DNA of 64,000 nucleotides, from the NCBI GenBank assembly GCA_013368315.1, contig JAACJM010000056.1, forward strand, positions 62,001 through 126,000, given 5' to 3'. Under the pieces are notes generated by a model. The model did not search any database. It was not told where the DNA came from and was given only the letters and a program-made list of their open reading frames with translations. Shown here one piece after another: positions 53,877 to 64,000 of the stretch; within the stretch, counting starts at the first letter, position 1; each line of letters begins with the position of its first letter. Source of the stretch: Tetrapyrgos nigripes. Taxonomy: Eukaryota > Basidiomycota > Agaricomycetes > Agaricales > Campanellaceae. Position numbers and translations under genes: made by a program.

Positions 53877-55833
53877 ATGGACATCCTGACCCTTTATCCT
53901 ACCCCAGCACTTCTCCTTGGGTCTCTGTCGGCATGGCTCGTGGTTGTACTTGCGTACAGACTCTTCGTCCATCCGCTTTCGAGATTTCCTGGCCCAAAAC
54001 TTGCAGCTCTAACCGAATATTACGGGGGGTATTATGATCTTATCGAAGATGGAGGACTACTATTCCAAATAGAACGGCTTCACGTCAAGTATGGTGAGCA
54101 GAAGATTAGGACTTGCTCAGTCATGGTTTAAACCAGCCCTCGCAGGTCCGATTGTCAGAGTTGGACCCAACACCGTGTGTTATCATGTCATTTCGTCTAG
54201 TTGATTATTTTACTAACCGCTTCGCAAATAGCTTCATTTCTCAGATCCTCAGGCATTTGCTGATATCTACACAAATGGAACGACGTTCGCAAAGTCAAGC
54301 CTTCTATATGACTCCTTCTTTCACAGCTACGAGTCTTCACACGGTTATGTTGATTTACACGAAGCCCGAGTACGTCGAGGCATGTTGAACCCTTTCTTCT
54401 CGCGTCGGGCAATCCTCAAGCTTCGGTATGTGATCCAGGGAAAGGTATTTATCCACTTACTTGTGAGCTTTACAGAGTGTTGATTATTTACAGATCGACA
54501 GATTGATTACACGAATCAAAGAATACCCTAAAGGGCGACCAATCGATCTATCATTTGCTTTTCGGTCGCTGACAATGGAAATCATCACGGAGTATTGTTT
54601 CTCGGCGAGTTATGATGCACTGGAATATCCAGACTTTCGCCATCCTTTGGTCGTTGTTTTCCAGGAACTCATCCAGAATTTCTGGCTATCCAAGTACTTC
54701 ACCACTCCAATGCGTCTATTCGCATCTTCGCCTACGTGGTTACTTCTGAAAATGAATCCAGGAATGCTGGATTATATCAATATGAAACAAGACCTGGAAG
54801 ATAGGATTGATCGCTATATCAAGGACGAAAGCGCCCTGGAGGCTGTCGAGCATGAAACTATCTTCCATCATCTAATCCTCCCACGAACCAAGGACGGTGT
54901 CATTGATCGCTCTCTTCGTCCATCAAGGAGGTCTCTTGTTGATGAGGCTTTTTCATTACTTGGAGCTGGAAGTGACACGGTCGGAAACACATCTTGCATT
55001 GCAACCCTCTACGCACTTAGCAACCCTGATATCTGTCGGAAAGTCAAGGAGGAGCTGCGCCAAGCTTGGCCCGACCCAGAGACTGTTCCAGAATTGACGG
55101 TGCTTGAGCAGTTACCATATTTGGTGAGACAGGACTCTCTTGTGAAGTCCATCTTAACCGATTCGATATACCCTACAGACAGCTTTCATCAAAGAATCTC
55201 TCCGATTTTCTCATGGAGTTGTAACGCCTCTCCCTCGTGTCGTCGGCCCATCTGATACGAGAATCGGCGGCGTCTTGGTTCCAGCAGGAGTGAGTCTCTT
55301 CAGCTATCCTACTATGTATCTAACAGGCTGAGAATACGATGTTTATTCTACTAGACTGTCGTGGAGATGAGCTGTGTTCTAATTCATAAGAACCCTGAAA
55401 TCTTCAAAGACCCCGAAACCTTCAACCCTGACAGATGGTTAACTCCCGAGTCCAAGGATTTGGAAACCTATCTTGTACCGTTTTCTCGTGGGCCTCGTAT
55501 GTGGTGAGTGGTTTTGGCTTGACCTCATGCAAAGATCTAACCTAGATATTTTTGTAGCTTGGGCATCAAGTCAGTGTTTGACATTTTCGTCGACGTATAG
55601 CGTAGTCTGATCAAGCTATCCTTTAGCTTGGCGTGGTGTGAACTGTACCTCATCCTCGGGAGTGTGTTCAGGAGATTGGATTTTGAGCTTTACGATACTT
55701 CGTGAGTCTTTTCTGTCTAAAATCCAATTTTACTGCTGCTCATGGAGACTTTAGTATTGAGGATTTCAAGGATTTCAAGGAGATATTTGTACCAGTTTGG
55801 AAAGGGAGCATGAAAGTGACGGTGAAGCAGTAG
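53877..55833 (+). CDS. Cytochrome P450 monooxygenase (class II, ER-anchored)
   Basis: The start at 53877 gives [46 protein letters not shown]: a membrane anchor, then the Pro-rich hinge. Later come [31 protein letters not shown], the I-helix [11 protein letters not shown], the K-helix KESLR, the PERF-region FNPDRW, and the heme loop FSRGPRMCLGINLAW with the Cys ligand. The heme loop is split by two introns (55504-55557 and 55570-55626), leaving a 12-base micro-exon. The layout ([13 protein letters not shown]...YYDL) is that of the CYP5078/CYP530-like fungal families of secondary metabolism or detoxification. The substrate is unknown and no cluster partners lie next to it. The stop is at 55831-55833. 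Confidence 0.9.
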
Positions 55834-56056
55834 ATCTCGTCGAAGGATATTGATATTTGTTTCAACCGAAAAATTGTGATGTAGCTATGTATTATGTAAA
55901 TTTGAATCCCTAGAGTAAATGTACGACCGAGTGCACGTCGACGGAAACGTGTATGCCCGCGAAAAAAATAGTCTCTGTAAATACTTACCCTCAGGGCGAG
56001 GACCAGCCAACGATACGGTACCTGGTTTTACGTCTTGGAAGGACTCCAGCGCCGTT

Positions 56057-56064
56057 TATATATA
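56057..56064 (+). promoter_or_regulatory. TATA element before the MBIP-like gene
   Basis: TATATATA followed by GAATAG lies about 60 bases upstream of the start at 56125 in a short (290-base) intergenic space. Assignment is by position only. Confidence 0.4.
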
Positions 56065-56124
56065 GAATAGAACGATTGTCTTCTAATCTACATCACTAGC
56101 GGAAAAAATGTCTTGCAAGCCGCG

Positions 56125-57811
56125 ATGAACAGCAATAAACCAAATCCACCATCACAGTCCCCTACGCCTTCCAGCGGTGCTCAATCGTCAGGCTCAGGAC
56201 CATATACAACATCAGGACAGCAAAGCAATGCGATTGCAGGATCCAGTGCTGTCGGCAGTCAAGCGTACTATGATGCGTCTGGCAGCACTCAGCCATGGAA
56301 AACTGGCTGGTCAATGACAGCTGCATATCCCTATTCTACTACCAATACTCCGCCTGCATATCCGCACCAGTATTCGTACACTCATTTCCGCCCTCAAACC
56401 TACCCTACGCCAACTCCATCTCAACCTCAGACCCATCCACAACTGCAAGCAACCTCCACGTTACCGAAACCAACGATACAGAGTAATAAAGGGAAGGATA
56501 AAGCCAAATCTCCTAGTCCTTCACCTCCTCCACTTGAATATGTGCGATATTGGGATACTGCCATCAAGGGTTTCTTGGAGCAATTGGGAATGACACAGGC
56601 TTTGAGAGGTTTCGAGTTGGACATGCTGACGTTGAACGAGGAGTATGAACGATCTGTAGTACCTGATGCTCTGGAAAAACTCGTGAAAAACTTGGAGGTG
56701 CGTAATTTGCCTCCAGCAACACAGTTTTCCTTGGTTCATTCTGGATTTCAGGCATTAAAAAATCGCAACGAGCAAAGCGAACCGATGGAAGTAGAAGAAG
56801 ACAAAAAGTCTTTGGAGGAGAGAAAATTGGAGCATGTCCGTTTTCCGCCTGGCACCCAACCAACGTTGCCCTCGACAGTCCGTATTTTTCTGTATGTTCG
56901 CTTTCATGACTTGACCCGTATCTTAGATCAACAAGTCTATCTCCTCGTTCCTAGCCAACAAACGCGCTTATAACGATGCATCCAATCGTACAGAGTTTCT
57001 TCGTTCCCTTGCAGAAAAACGAGCTTCTATGCCGGATCCTCTTGAAACTATCGCGTCTTGTGCACGTACCGACGCGAAGGCGGTCAACAGAGATGTCCAA
57101 ATGAAATACGATGTCGCAAAAAACGAAGACGGCCCTCTACGTCGTACAGTGAAGCTTACTCTCAGGCCTCCTGCTGAACCAGGAGCGTCGTCGTCGTCCT
57201 CCGCATCAGTTGTCGTGAAAGGGAAAGGGAAAGCGCAAAATACAAAAGAAGCCGTGGCTAAACCTATTGTAGCGGTAGAGGACCCACTGACTGCGGAGCG
57301 TTATCCTGGGCTGGATGAACGACTGGGTAATATTGAGAGTCACTTGGCAGTTCGCTTCGGTAAATTTCATTCCATTCTTCTTCCAGACGTATTAATCAAT
57401 ACAGTCTACCTGCAGTGCCTGCTCTTCCTCGAAGTCTTCTTGACCGCCTCAAATACCTCGAAGAACATATAATTAGGCTGGAGAAGGAGTATCCTCCTTG
57501 GGCGGCTCTTCACTTCAATCAGCCCAATCGAGGCGTAAGTACTAACTACATAATCAAACACTGGACTTTAACGATTAGTTCTACGCGCTCTATAGTGGCC
57601 ACCTCCCAAGTCAACGCCGATCATTGTGCCATCTCATCTCACTGATAGCAAGAAGGAACCCGGCAGCCAGAACGGCAGTACAGCCGTTACTACTCCCTCT
57701 GGAACAGCTATCCTTCCCAAAGGCAGAAAGGATTCGAGCTTACACCGCGCAATCTTAGAGAAGTTGGAGATACAGAACGCCAAGAATGACTTGAGTACCA
57801 CGGGAAGATGA
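56125..57811 (+). CDS. MBIP-like coiled-coil protein (tentative)
   Basis: The N-terminal 150 residues are low complexity (Ser/Pro/Gln/Tyr). A helical region then reads YWDTAIKGFLEQLGMTQALRGFELDMLTLN. After an intron comes INKSISSFLANKRAYNDASNRTEFL. The conserved C-terminal segment is LDERLGNIESHLAVRF-ALPRSLLDRLKYLEEHIIRLEKEYPPWAALHFNQP, followed by PTIIVPSHLT-like sequence. The pairing of LxxRLxxIExHL with RLKxLExxIxxLE matches MAP3K12-binding inhibitory protein (MBIP), an ATAC-complex subunit in animals. In fungi the role is unknown. The start Met is the first in frame after a stop. The stop is at 57809-57811. Confidence 0.5.
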
Positions 57812-58430
57812 ATATTTTGTAACTAGTTTGTCGCCACAAGTGTGGGCTGGGCAGTCCAAGGGGCATCTGTCAAATGAAACCTCTCTTCAGTCTGACGCGG
57901 CTAAGTTCTATCCTAAACCATGCGGAAATTTACCTCGACCAATGTCCTTCCTAGAGCTTTGGAAACAAGATCCGGAGCCGGTCACATCTCGTTTGAAAAG
58001 TCTGACTGGTGTCCTCGATCCTATCAGTGATCGAACATGTTTTTCCACCACAATAGGGAAAACTAATCTCCCTCGAATCTCCCTCTCTCGCTCCAGTGAT
58101 AGTACGTCGAGCTGGGCTGTGCCTCTTGTCTGTTACTGCCAAGGCGGGTTGAGAGTCTCGAAGAGTCTCGAGAAATTATCTTGGACGAACGTGCTTCCAG
58201 CCTTTGACCTACAAAGGCGATCATCTTTCGAGCAGGCAGATTGTGCCGCCTGCTGCCTGCTCCCAGACCTCAAGATGTCGGCCATAGTCAAAGCATGGAG
58301 ATGTACACTCTTTTCTTTCGACATGCATAGCGTTCACTGACCAGAATTGTACAGCCTACACTCCGATGGAAAGACGCAACATGTCGGTTACCTGGACACA
58401 TTTCGTTCATTCTTGATGTTCATTCCATTT
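57812..58430. other. Possible 5' exons or leader of the MFS gene, unresolved
   Basis: This stretch contains no frame that I can connect confidently to the transporter. Several short frames are open. One or two early exons of the MFS gene probably lie here, but I could not place an ATG. Confidence 0.35.
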
Positions 58431-60516
58431 CAGCGCACTTTACATCGGTGGTATCATGTGTTACAAGATGGGGTTGGAGTTCTTCAATGGTTCCATCACG
58501 GCGCTGGCTACTGACCGGTTCAACGAGGAAAATACTTTCACAAAACGTGGGTCCTGCTATCTTCAAAGATTTTACTGAAATTGACGGAAACGACAGTGGG
58601 TGCCGCGCAAGGACTGAACCAGGCCGCACAATGTGTTGGTGCTATTTTGATAGCACCTATGATCAAGCGTTGGCCTACTCGAACCGTTCTGTCTGGAGCA
58701 ATCGTTTTCTTCGCCTTTATGACTGTTATTTTGTTGATAGTCGATGCTGCAACAGGTGTTTTCGATTTCTTCTTCAGAGACAAGCGACTGACGGAGTTTT
58801 CGTGTTTACGTAGGTGGAGAAATGAAATTGAATACGCCGGATAAGAAGGTCGATTATGGTGACTGGGACCCGGATGCTGTATGTTGATATGGCCATTGGC
58901 GTTGCTCGTTCAAGAGGAACCTAACTTCCAGAACTTTCAGATATTCGTTATATGGACCCTTGCTGGTATCGCCTATGGAATGGTTGAGCTTATACGTCGG
59001 GTTATGTATGAGAGGCCCTCCTTTCTGCATGTCAGTTCCACAATCTAAATAAACTCTTAGTCCCTGTGATATCGTAGGCGGGGAAGTCAACAAACTGAGG
59101 AGAATGGATGCGACAGTGGTAAGTAGTCCAACCTACAACTTTGCAATCGTAGATTGACCTTCTATGTCAGCATGTGTTCTATGAAGTTGCAGGAACCGCT
59201 GGCGCGTTCGCTTCCTCGTCTGCCATTCAAAGATTCGGCAATAATTATAGCTTCTTCTTGACACCTAGTAGGAGTCTATGATTGTTTTAAAAAGGGAAAT
59301 GTCTGATCTTTCACCAGTCTTCTTCACCTTTGCGGGTGGCATCTGGATCACCCTTAGTCGTGGTACCACTGGTCCAAAGAACGAGGCTAAACTGGGAGAA
59401 ATCGAAAAGAAAAGGTTCGGCCCCATGAACTATGTTTACCAGCTTTGGTCGGGTGTTGTTGGCTTTGTTCAGTCGGTGTGGGTAGGATTCTTGATTGTGT
59501 TTGGGCACAGGTCCTTTATCTGTAAGTTTCACCATGCGACTTGATGACTGGACACTAATGAGCATGATTAGGGCTTTTCCCCGGATATGCCCTTGCTCTC
59601 TACCTCCATCGATTCCTCGAGTCTAGTCTTGCTCCTGCATATGCTAGGAGAGTACTCGGCACGAGTGCTTGGAGTCAAATCATTGTCGGTGGATCAAACT
59701 TTGGTGAATTACTCGGAGCTCTGGCCGTTTTCTTCTTGTCAGACATAGTAACAACACCCGTAAGTCTGCCAAAGCTTCCTTTGACTGACACATACATGTA
59801 ATGCGGTCTTAGATCCCATGGCTCCGTTTCGACGCCCTTGCACTTAACATTGTTTGGGTTCTGCCCTACTTCAGTACCATCGCCACACAAAACGTTGGTT
59901 GGGCATGGAGGGCTGCTGGGTGTTTCATCCCGATTTCTATGGTGAGCATTCTCTTTCCTCGGCCTAGTGAATACTCTAAGTCGCTCTAGGGTTGGGCTGC
60001 TGGCGATGTCTCCCTCGCTGCATACATTCAAGCTAGTCTCTCAGAGGGCTCCTACAGTGAGAACAGCCCACTTTTTTGCGGGTTGTAGTGACTGACCTTC
60101 TCTTCCGAAGGCGAACAGTTCCCAGATGTCTCGCCTCTGGGTGCCGTCATGGCGTTCCTCTATTCAACGTATATTGTGCTCAATGCGATAAACAGTTCCG
60201 TTCTCGGCAGAGTGATAGATAGGGACTGGACTCAGCACCGAAGTATCGAGAGCAGCCTGAGAAGAGTAGGAGGGTGAGTAAAGTACTTTCCAACCATTTG
60301 TCTTTCACAAGGGCTCATTCGTTCACTTTCAGCATCCAATTCAGTATTTGCTCTGGAATAATTTTGCTGGCTACATTGGTGCCCCGTGGCGCGCTTGCAC
60401 TAAACCCGAAACGCCTAGAAAAAAGCAAGTCTGGACTGGAGCAGAAGGAGGAGGAGGATCTGAAGAAGGGAGCGTCAGCCTCGTCGGCTGACTCGATTGA
60501 AAAGGAGGTTGTTTAG
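58431..60516 (+). CDS. Major facilitator superfamily transporter (5' end unresolved)
   Basis: The exon entered at about 58436 encodes LYIGGIMCYKMGLEFFNGSITALATDRFNEENTFTK. It is followed by GAAQGLNQAAQCVGAILIAPMIKRWPTRTVLSGAIVFFAFMTVILLIVDAATG, GIAYGMVELIRRVIPCDIVGGEVNKLRRMDATVHVFYEVAGTAGAF, and later helices to LNAINSSVLGRVIDRDW. The IKRWPTR loop and repeated helices fit the 12-helix MFS fold. The family looks like one of the agaricomycete orphan MFS groups and the substrate is unknown. The C-terminal tail is charged (KSKSGLEQKEEEDLKKG). At least ten exons are needed. The stop TAG at 60514 lies inside the first unit of the tandem repeat that follows. Confidence 0.72.
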
Positions 60517-60630
60517 TACTTAGTGTTGATGTATATGACTCAGATGATTTTCGTTTAGTACTTAGTGTTGATTTTCGTTTAGCACTTAGTGTATGACTGA
60601 GACGATTGTTTAGTACATAATGTATGACTG
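60511..60630. repeat. Short degenerate tandem repeat, GTTTAGTACTTAGTG units
   Basis: Four units begin GTTTAGYAC at 60511, 60553, 60577 and 60608, with spacings 42, 24 and 31. Shared trailing words are TTAGTGTTGAT, TGACTCAGATGATTTTC and TATGACTGAGACGATT. The unit has been duplicated with variation, and the first unit supplies the stop codon of the MFS gene. Confidence 0.7.
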
Positions 60631-60858
60631 TCTTTGTCTTGAGACTGTAACTTGGCGTACCTCAATCTCTATCTCAACGTGTACCAGGCAGTTTAGGAAG
60701 GTAACTGCCGAACTGCTTCAGCGTTGGGACGGACAATGAGTATTACCAGAAGCCAATCCACAACTTTAGACAAACAGTACGTAGTAACGACTACTGAGAA
60801 CATATGTATCGAAACCCGATCCACTTCCCATCAGTAATTCTAGATTCGTGTAGCGATG

Positions 60859-62724
60859 CTACTTCCCAGCTGTAAGAACCTCAACACCATCCTCCGTAAT
60901 CCTTTACACCATTCATTAGATCACTTTCGGTGTCTGATGCAACGAAAAACCTACAATAAAGTTTCTTCAAACTGAGCACTACGTTTGCCATCGACGGTAG
61001 TAGCAGTCCAGTTATCTGGCCAGTGGACTTCACCCCAGTTGTGTCCGAGATTGATCATCTGCAAGGACGAAAATGTTTAATCAATGGATATATCGAGCGA
61101 AAGAAAGTACTCACAGGTTCAATGGTGAAGACCTATAGAGTACCTATCAATTATCAATCAAAAGGAGAGATTTCACAAAGGCTTGCCATTCCAGGTTTCA
61201 TGTTTCCAACGGCTTTATTCTTTGCATAGTGCGGAATATTAGGAGAACCTGCATGGAAAAGCTCATGAATACCATGACCCGTGTATGTACGGACGCTACT
61301 GCAGCCATTCGCCCGTGCAATGGGTTCGCTGGATGAGAACAGATGAAGCAGATAAGAAGACGGTGGCAAAGTACATGGAGAAAGAACTCGGGAACTCCGA
61401 GGCGCACATAGTCTTTCCAATGTCCCTGATGAGAGCACCGGGTTTACATATCTTGATAGACTCGTCCAGGCATTCACGAGTGGTTCGGATGAGTTTCTGA
61501 GATTCTTCATCGATCTGGCCAACCGGGTAGGTTGCATTAACGTCTCCGTGATAACCTTGAAATGAATACTGGTTAGAAGAAGAACCGGGAGGCGACACAG
61601 GCAAGGAGATTACCATCGTAGTACAGGGAGACATCTAAACGCCAAGTGGTGAGCGGACAAAAATAACGGGTCCAGAAGCAAAAACCTACCGATATTAATG
61701 ATGTCTCCTTCCTGCAGTTTTCTCTGGTCCGGAATACCATGACAGATGACTTCGTTCACGGATCTATCAAACGATGAGTTTAGTTGAAGGAAGAAAAAAA
61801 CGCGGTTCGAGTACTGACGTGCAAACCGACTTGGGGAAGTTTCGATAATTTAGAGGAGATGGATACGCATTGCGTTCAATAGTAGCATTGTGAACGATTT
61901 CATCTAGCTCATCAGTTGTGATTCCGGGCCGTACGTGTGATGCAGCAATGTCCAGAACCTCCCTAGTAAGCTTTCCAATCGCTAGATTAGCTGAGCGACA
62001 GGCAAAAGGTATGCTAGAAACATACATGGCATGCGGTTCTCATTTTTTCTTGCTCCTCCTTGTTCAAGATGCGAGGAGGCTGGCCGGCTGCCCTGACTTC
62101 AGCTTTGGGATATCCTACGGATGAAAAGGACCGAATGAGGAACTTCGTTTGACAGAAGAAAGCTTTAACTCTACCATCTGCGGCATATTCAGGACGAGGG
62201 ATGTGATCAGGCACTCTGCGTCTTGCGGACAGAGGATACATGGGTCTGATGGAACCGGTGTAGGAATAATTAGGGAAGGGATTGTAAGAATCTGAACAAA
62301 TGCACTCGATGTCTCAGCACCAATTTTTTCATGTAGTGTATGGAACGCACCTTTGCCTCCAACATTAACTGTTGACAATGGATTCTTGACCAGGTCATGA
62401 ACGACTTTGTGGATTTTCTGAGGAGCGCAGCGTCACTGTCGTTAAGCTCTGTCAGTTTGTCCTTACGACAGAAAAAGGACCTACCCCTGAAAAAAATTGT
62501 CAGAATAGTGCCTAGAAGGATAGGGCGCTCACACTCACATTCTGCTTTAAAGCATTCCTGTCCGCAGAAGAACGATCCGCGAATGCCGAGCCTAAGAGAA
62601 GGTCAGGACAAGTCTAATTTCTAAGTAGGGATTTTCTTCACTTGCTACAAGTAGGACATTCCAGCCTGGATGGAGGGTTGCCATTAGGGCAAGTTGTGCT
62701 TTGGCAGAGGACAGTTGTTGACAT
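60859..62724 (-). CDS. MAP1: Methionine aminopeptidase 1
   Basis: This enzyme removes the initiator Met from nascent proteins on ribosomes. The start at 62724 gives a Cys-rich N-terminal zinc finger ([39 protein letters not shown]), typical of type-1 eukaryotic enzymes. Then come [20 protein letters not shown] and [14 protein letters not shown], and the catalytic domain with [31 protein letters not shown] (two metal Asp), [11 protein letters not shown] (metal His) and [36 protein letters not shown] (last metal Glu). All five metal ligand regions are visible. About nine introns are present; the first four lie in the N-terminal part. The stop is at 60859-60861. It is divergent from the BTB gene. 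Confidence 0.93.
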
Positions 62725-63205
62725 CGTCGGTTCAAGGTTGGTGTACCGCTCTTTTTTTACGGTCAAGACTTAGTGAATTGCAATCTCGTAAAACAGAAAT
62801 TGACGGGCGTCGGGGATTGCCGATTTCTGCTATATGCTTGGTACTCTGTGACTGTCTGTCTCATCTCATTGCTCGTCTTGGCCATGTCGTGAACCCAACT
62901 TGGAGCACATTGATTTTCGACGAAAAACACGTCTCGCCAGCATATTGTTGTGTTCTTGTCGCAGCTTAAGTGGCACAGACACAATCCATCAACATCATTG
63001 AGAAACATGAGGAACGCGCCTTTTTTTGCTCGAGTACTGTGAACTCTCCCTGGGACAGTCACCGAATTTGACTGGTTCTTTCGATTTCAGCCTAGACCAA
63101 ACTGTCTCTAATCACAGAAGCTTAAAAGGAGCAACATGGGTCAGATAGCATATCTGACTTTATCTTCTATCTGCTTTTCACATAGCCATCGTCGACTCTC
63201 ATCTC
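62725..63205. other. Divergent promoter region, MAP1 / BTB gene
   Basis: There are 480 bases between the two starts and no recognisable gene. A TTAAAAGG element at about 63122 lies 84 bases before the BTB start and may serve as its TATA box. Confidence 0.4.
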
Positions 63206-64000
63206 ATGTCTCCGTCCACTACACTGGCTCCCAACTTGGATGAGAAGCATGACTGGGTCACGGTTGTTTTCATGGTGAGCGCATCCAGAATCCCGCCGGC
63301 CGTGTCTTATCGCGTTTCTATGATCACTTCATAGGTGGAAGATACGTTGTTCAGGGTACCTAAATATCATTTCGAAAAAAGCTCTGAGGTCTTCCAGGGC
63401 ATGTTCGCAATTCCTTCGGGGAAGAAAGACGCTGAAGGAGGTGCTGAAGGAGAAAACATTTCAAACCCGATTAGACTGGAGGGCGTCAAAGCTGTGGATT
63501 TTAGGTGTCTGGTGGAGATACTTTATCCACCATCGTGAGTATGCTATACTCAAGTTTTGCGGACGCAATACCTGACAAACACTCTAAGCGAAACTCCGTG
63601 GCAACCGGGAAACAAGACGGAAGACGAGTGGAAGTCAATATTAAGACTCGCAACACTCTGGCGATTCTTACGTCTGCGAAGCAAGGCAATCGAGGTTTTG
63701 ACAAACGAACAGAAGATGGATGCCGTTGAGAGAATTCTATTGGGACGAGAGCTTTCTGTCTCAGAATGGATCCAATCAGGCTATAAGGACCTCATCATGC
63801 AGGAAAAACCGTTAACGGAGGAACAAGTAGAGAAGATTGGTCTCAGTCCTGCGGTTCGGATTTTCCGTGCACGAGAGACCGGCAAGCTACGAATTTTGAA
63901 TTCTCGAAGTACTAAATGCCTCACTTGCTCTAGGACCGCTACGCTGAAGATACCGTACTGCAATAACTGTGATCAATGCCATAGCATCACTCTCACATTC
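63206..64000 (+). CDS. BTB/POZ domain protein, partial (runs off the window)
   Basis: Exon 1 (63206-63274) encodes MSPSTTLAPNLDEKHDWVTVVFM. Exon 2 (63335-63534) starts VEDTLFRVPKYHFEKSSEVFQGMFAIP and ends VDFRCLVEILYPPS. Exon 3, from 63589, continues ETPWQPGNKTEDEWKSILRLATLWRFLRLRSKAIEVL. This is the agaricomycete BTB fold. Downstream, Cys residues appear (TKCLTCSRTATLKIPYCNNCDQC), which may be a zinc-binding tail. The first intron sits at the same codon position before VEDTL as in the BTB gene at 8261. The 3' end is outside the window. Confidence 0.83.

Overview
The window is nuclear DNA from a filamentous basidiomycete, most likely an agaricomycete. Nearly every gene is split by introns of about 45-75 bases with GT..AG (sometimes GC..AG) ends. 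Several families are typical of mushroom-forming fungi: short F-box-like proteins with a VHHDWLPRARN-type motif, BTB proteins, seven-helix DUF6533-type proteins, DUF7330-like membrane proteins, a GMC oxidoreductase, a GH71 glucanase and a single-copy P450. There is no bacterial, organellar or viral gene set, and I saw no tRNA, rRNA or CRISPR array.

Layout. 0-12.3 kb is gene dense: a partial F-box protein, a secreted GMC oxidoreductase, the TSC13-type enoyl reductase, an alpha/beta-hydrolase, LSM4, a BTB protein, DPH5 (diphthamide) and an F-box/LRR-like protein. 12.3-17.8 kb is a gene desert with two decayed tandem duplications. 17.8-21 kb holds an OPT oligopeptide transporter. 22.2-23.6 kb is a frameshifted F-box pseudogene. 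23.8-34.3 kb is an accessory block: two intact DUF7330-like genes, a third copy that is a relic broken by nested DNA transposons, a secreted sialidase-fold protein, an HtrL/YibB-like protein and a small MITE. 34.4-42.3 kb returns to conserved genes (KRI1, a SnoaL-like protein, a nuclear basic protein, ketopantoate hydroxymethyltransferase, a seven-helix protein). 43-52.5 kb carries a GH71 alpha-1,3-glucanase, a PalB/Rim13 calpain, the initiator-tRNA ribosylphosphate transferase RIT1 and a coiled-coil protein. 52.5-53.8 kb contains a hAT-like element. 53.9-64 kb carries a P450, an MBIP-like protein, an MFS transporter, methionine aminopeptidase 1 and a second, partial BTB protein.

The genes do not form one pathway. 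Housekeeping functions in translation and RNA (LSM4, DPH5, KRI1, RIT1, MAP1), lipid and vitamin metabolism (TSC13, panB) and pH sensing (PalB) alternate with secreted or membrane accessory proteins. Divergent pairs share short promoters: hydrolase/LSM4, DPH5/F-box, DUF7330/KRI1, basic protein/panB and MAP1/BTB.

The most notable observations are the nested transposons inside a DUF7330-like relic, recurrent GC-AG introns (both first introns of LSM4, one stop-free intron in DPH5, one in a DUF7330-like gene), a 12-base micro-exon in the P450 heme loop, and a calpain whose usual Asn-Pro-Trp site reads Asp-Ser-Trp.
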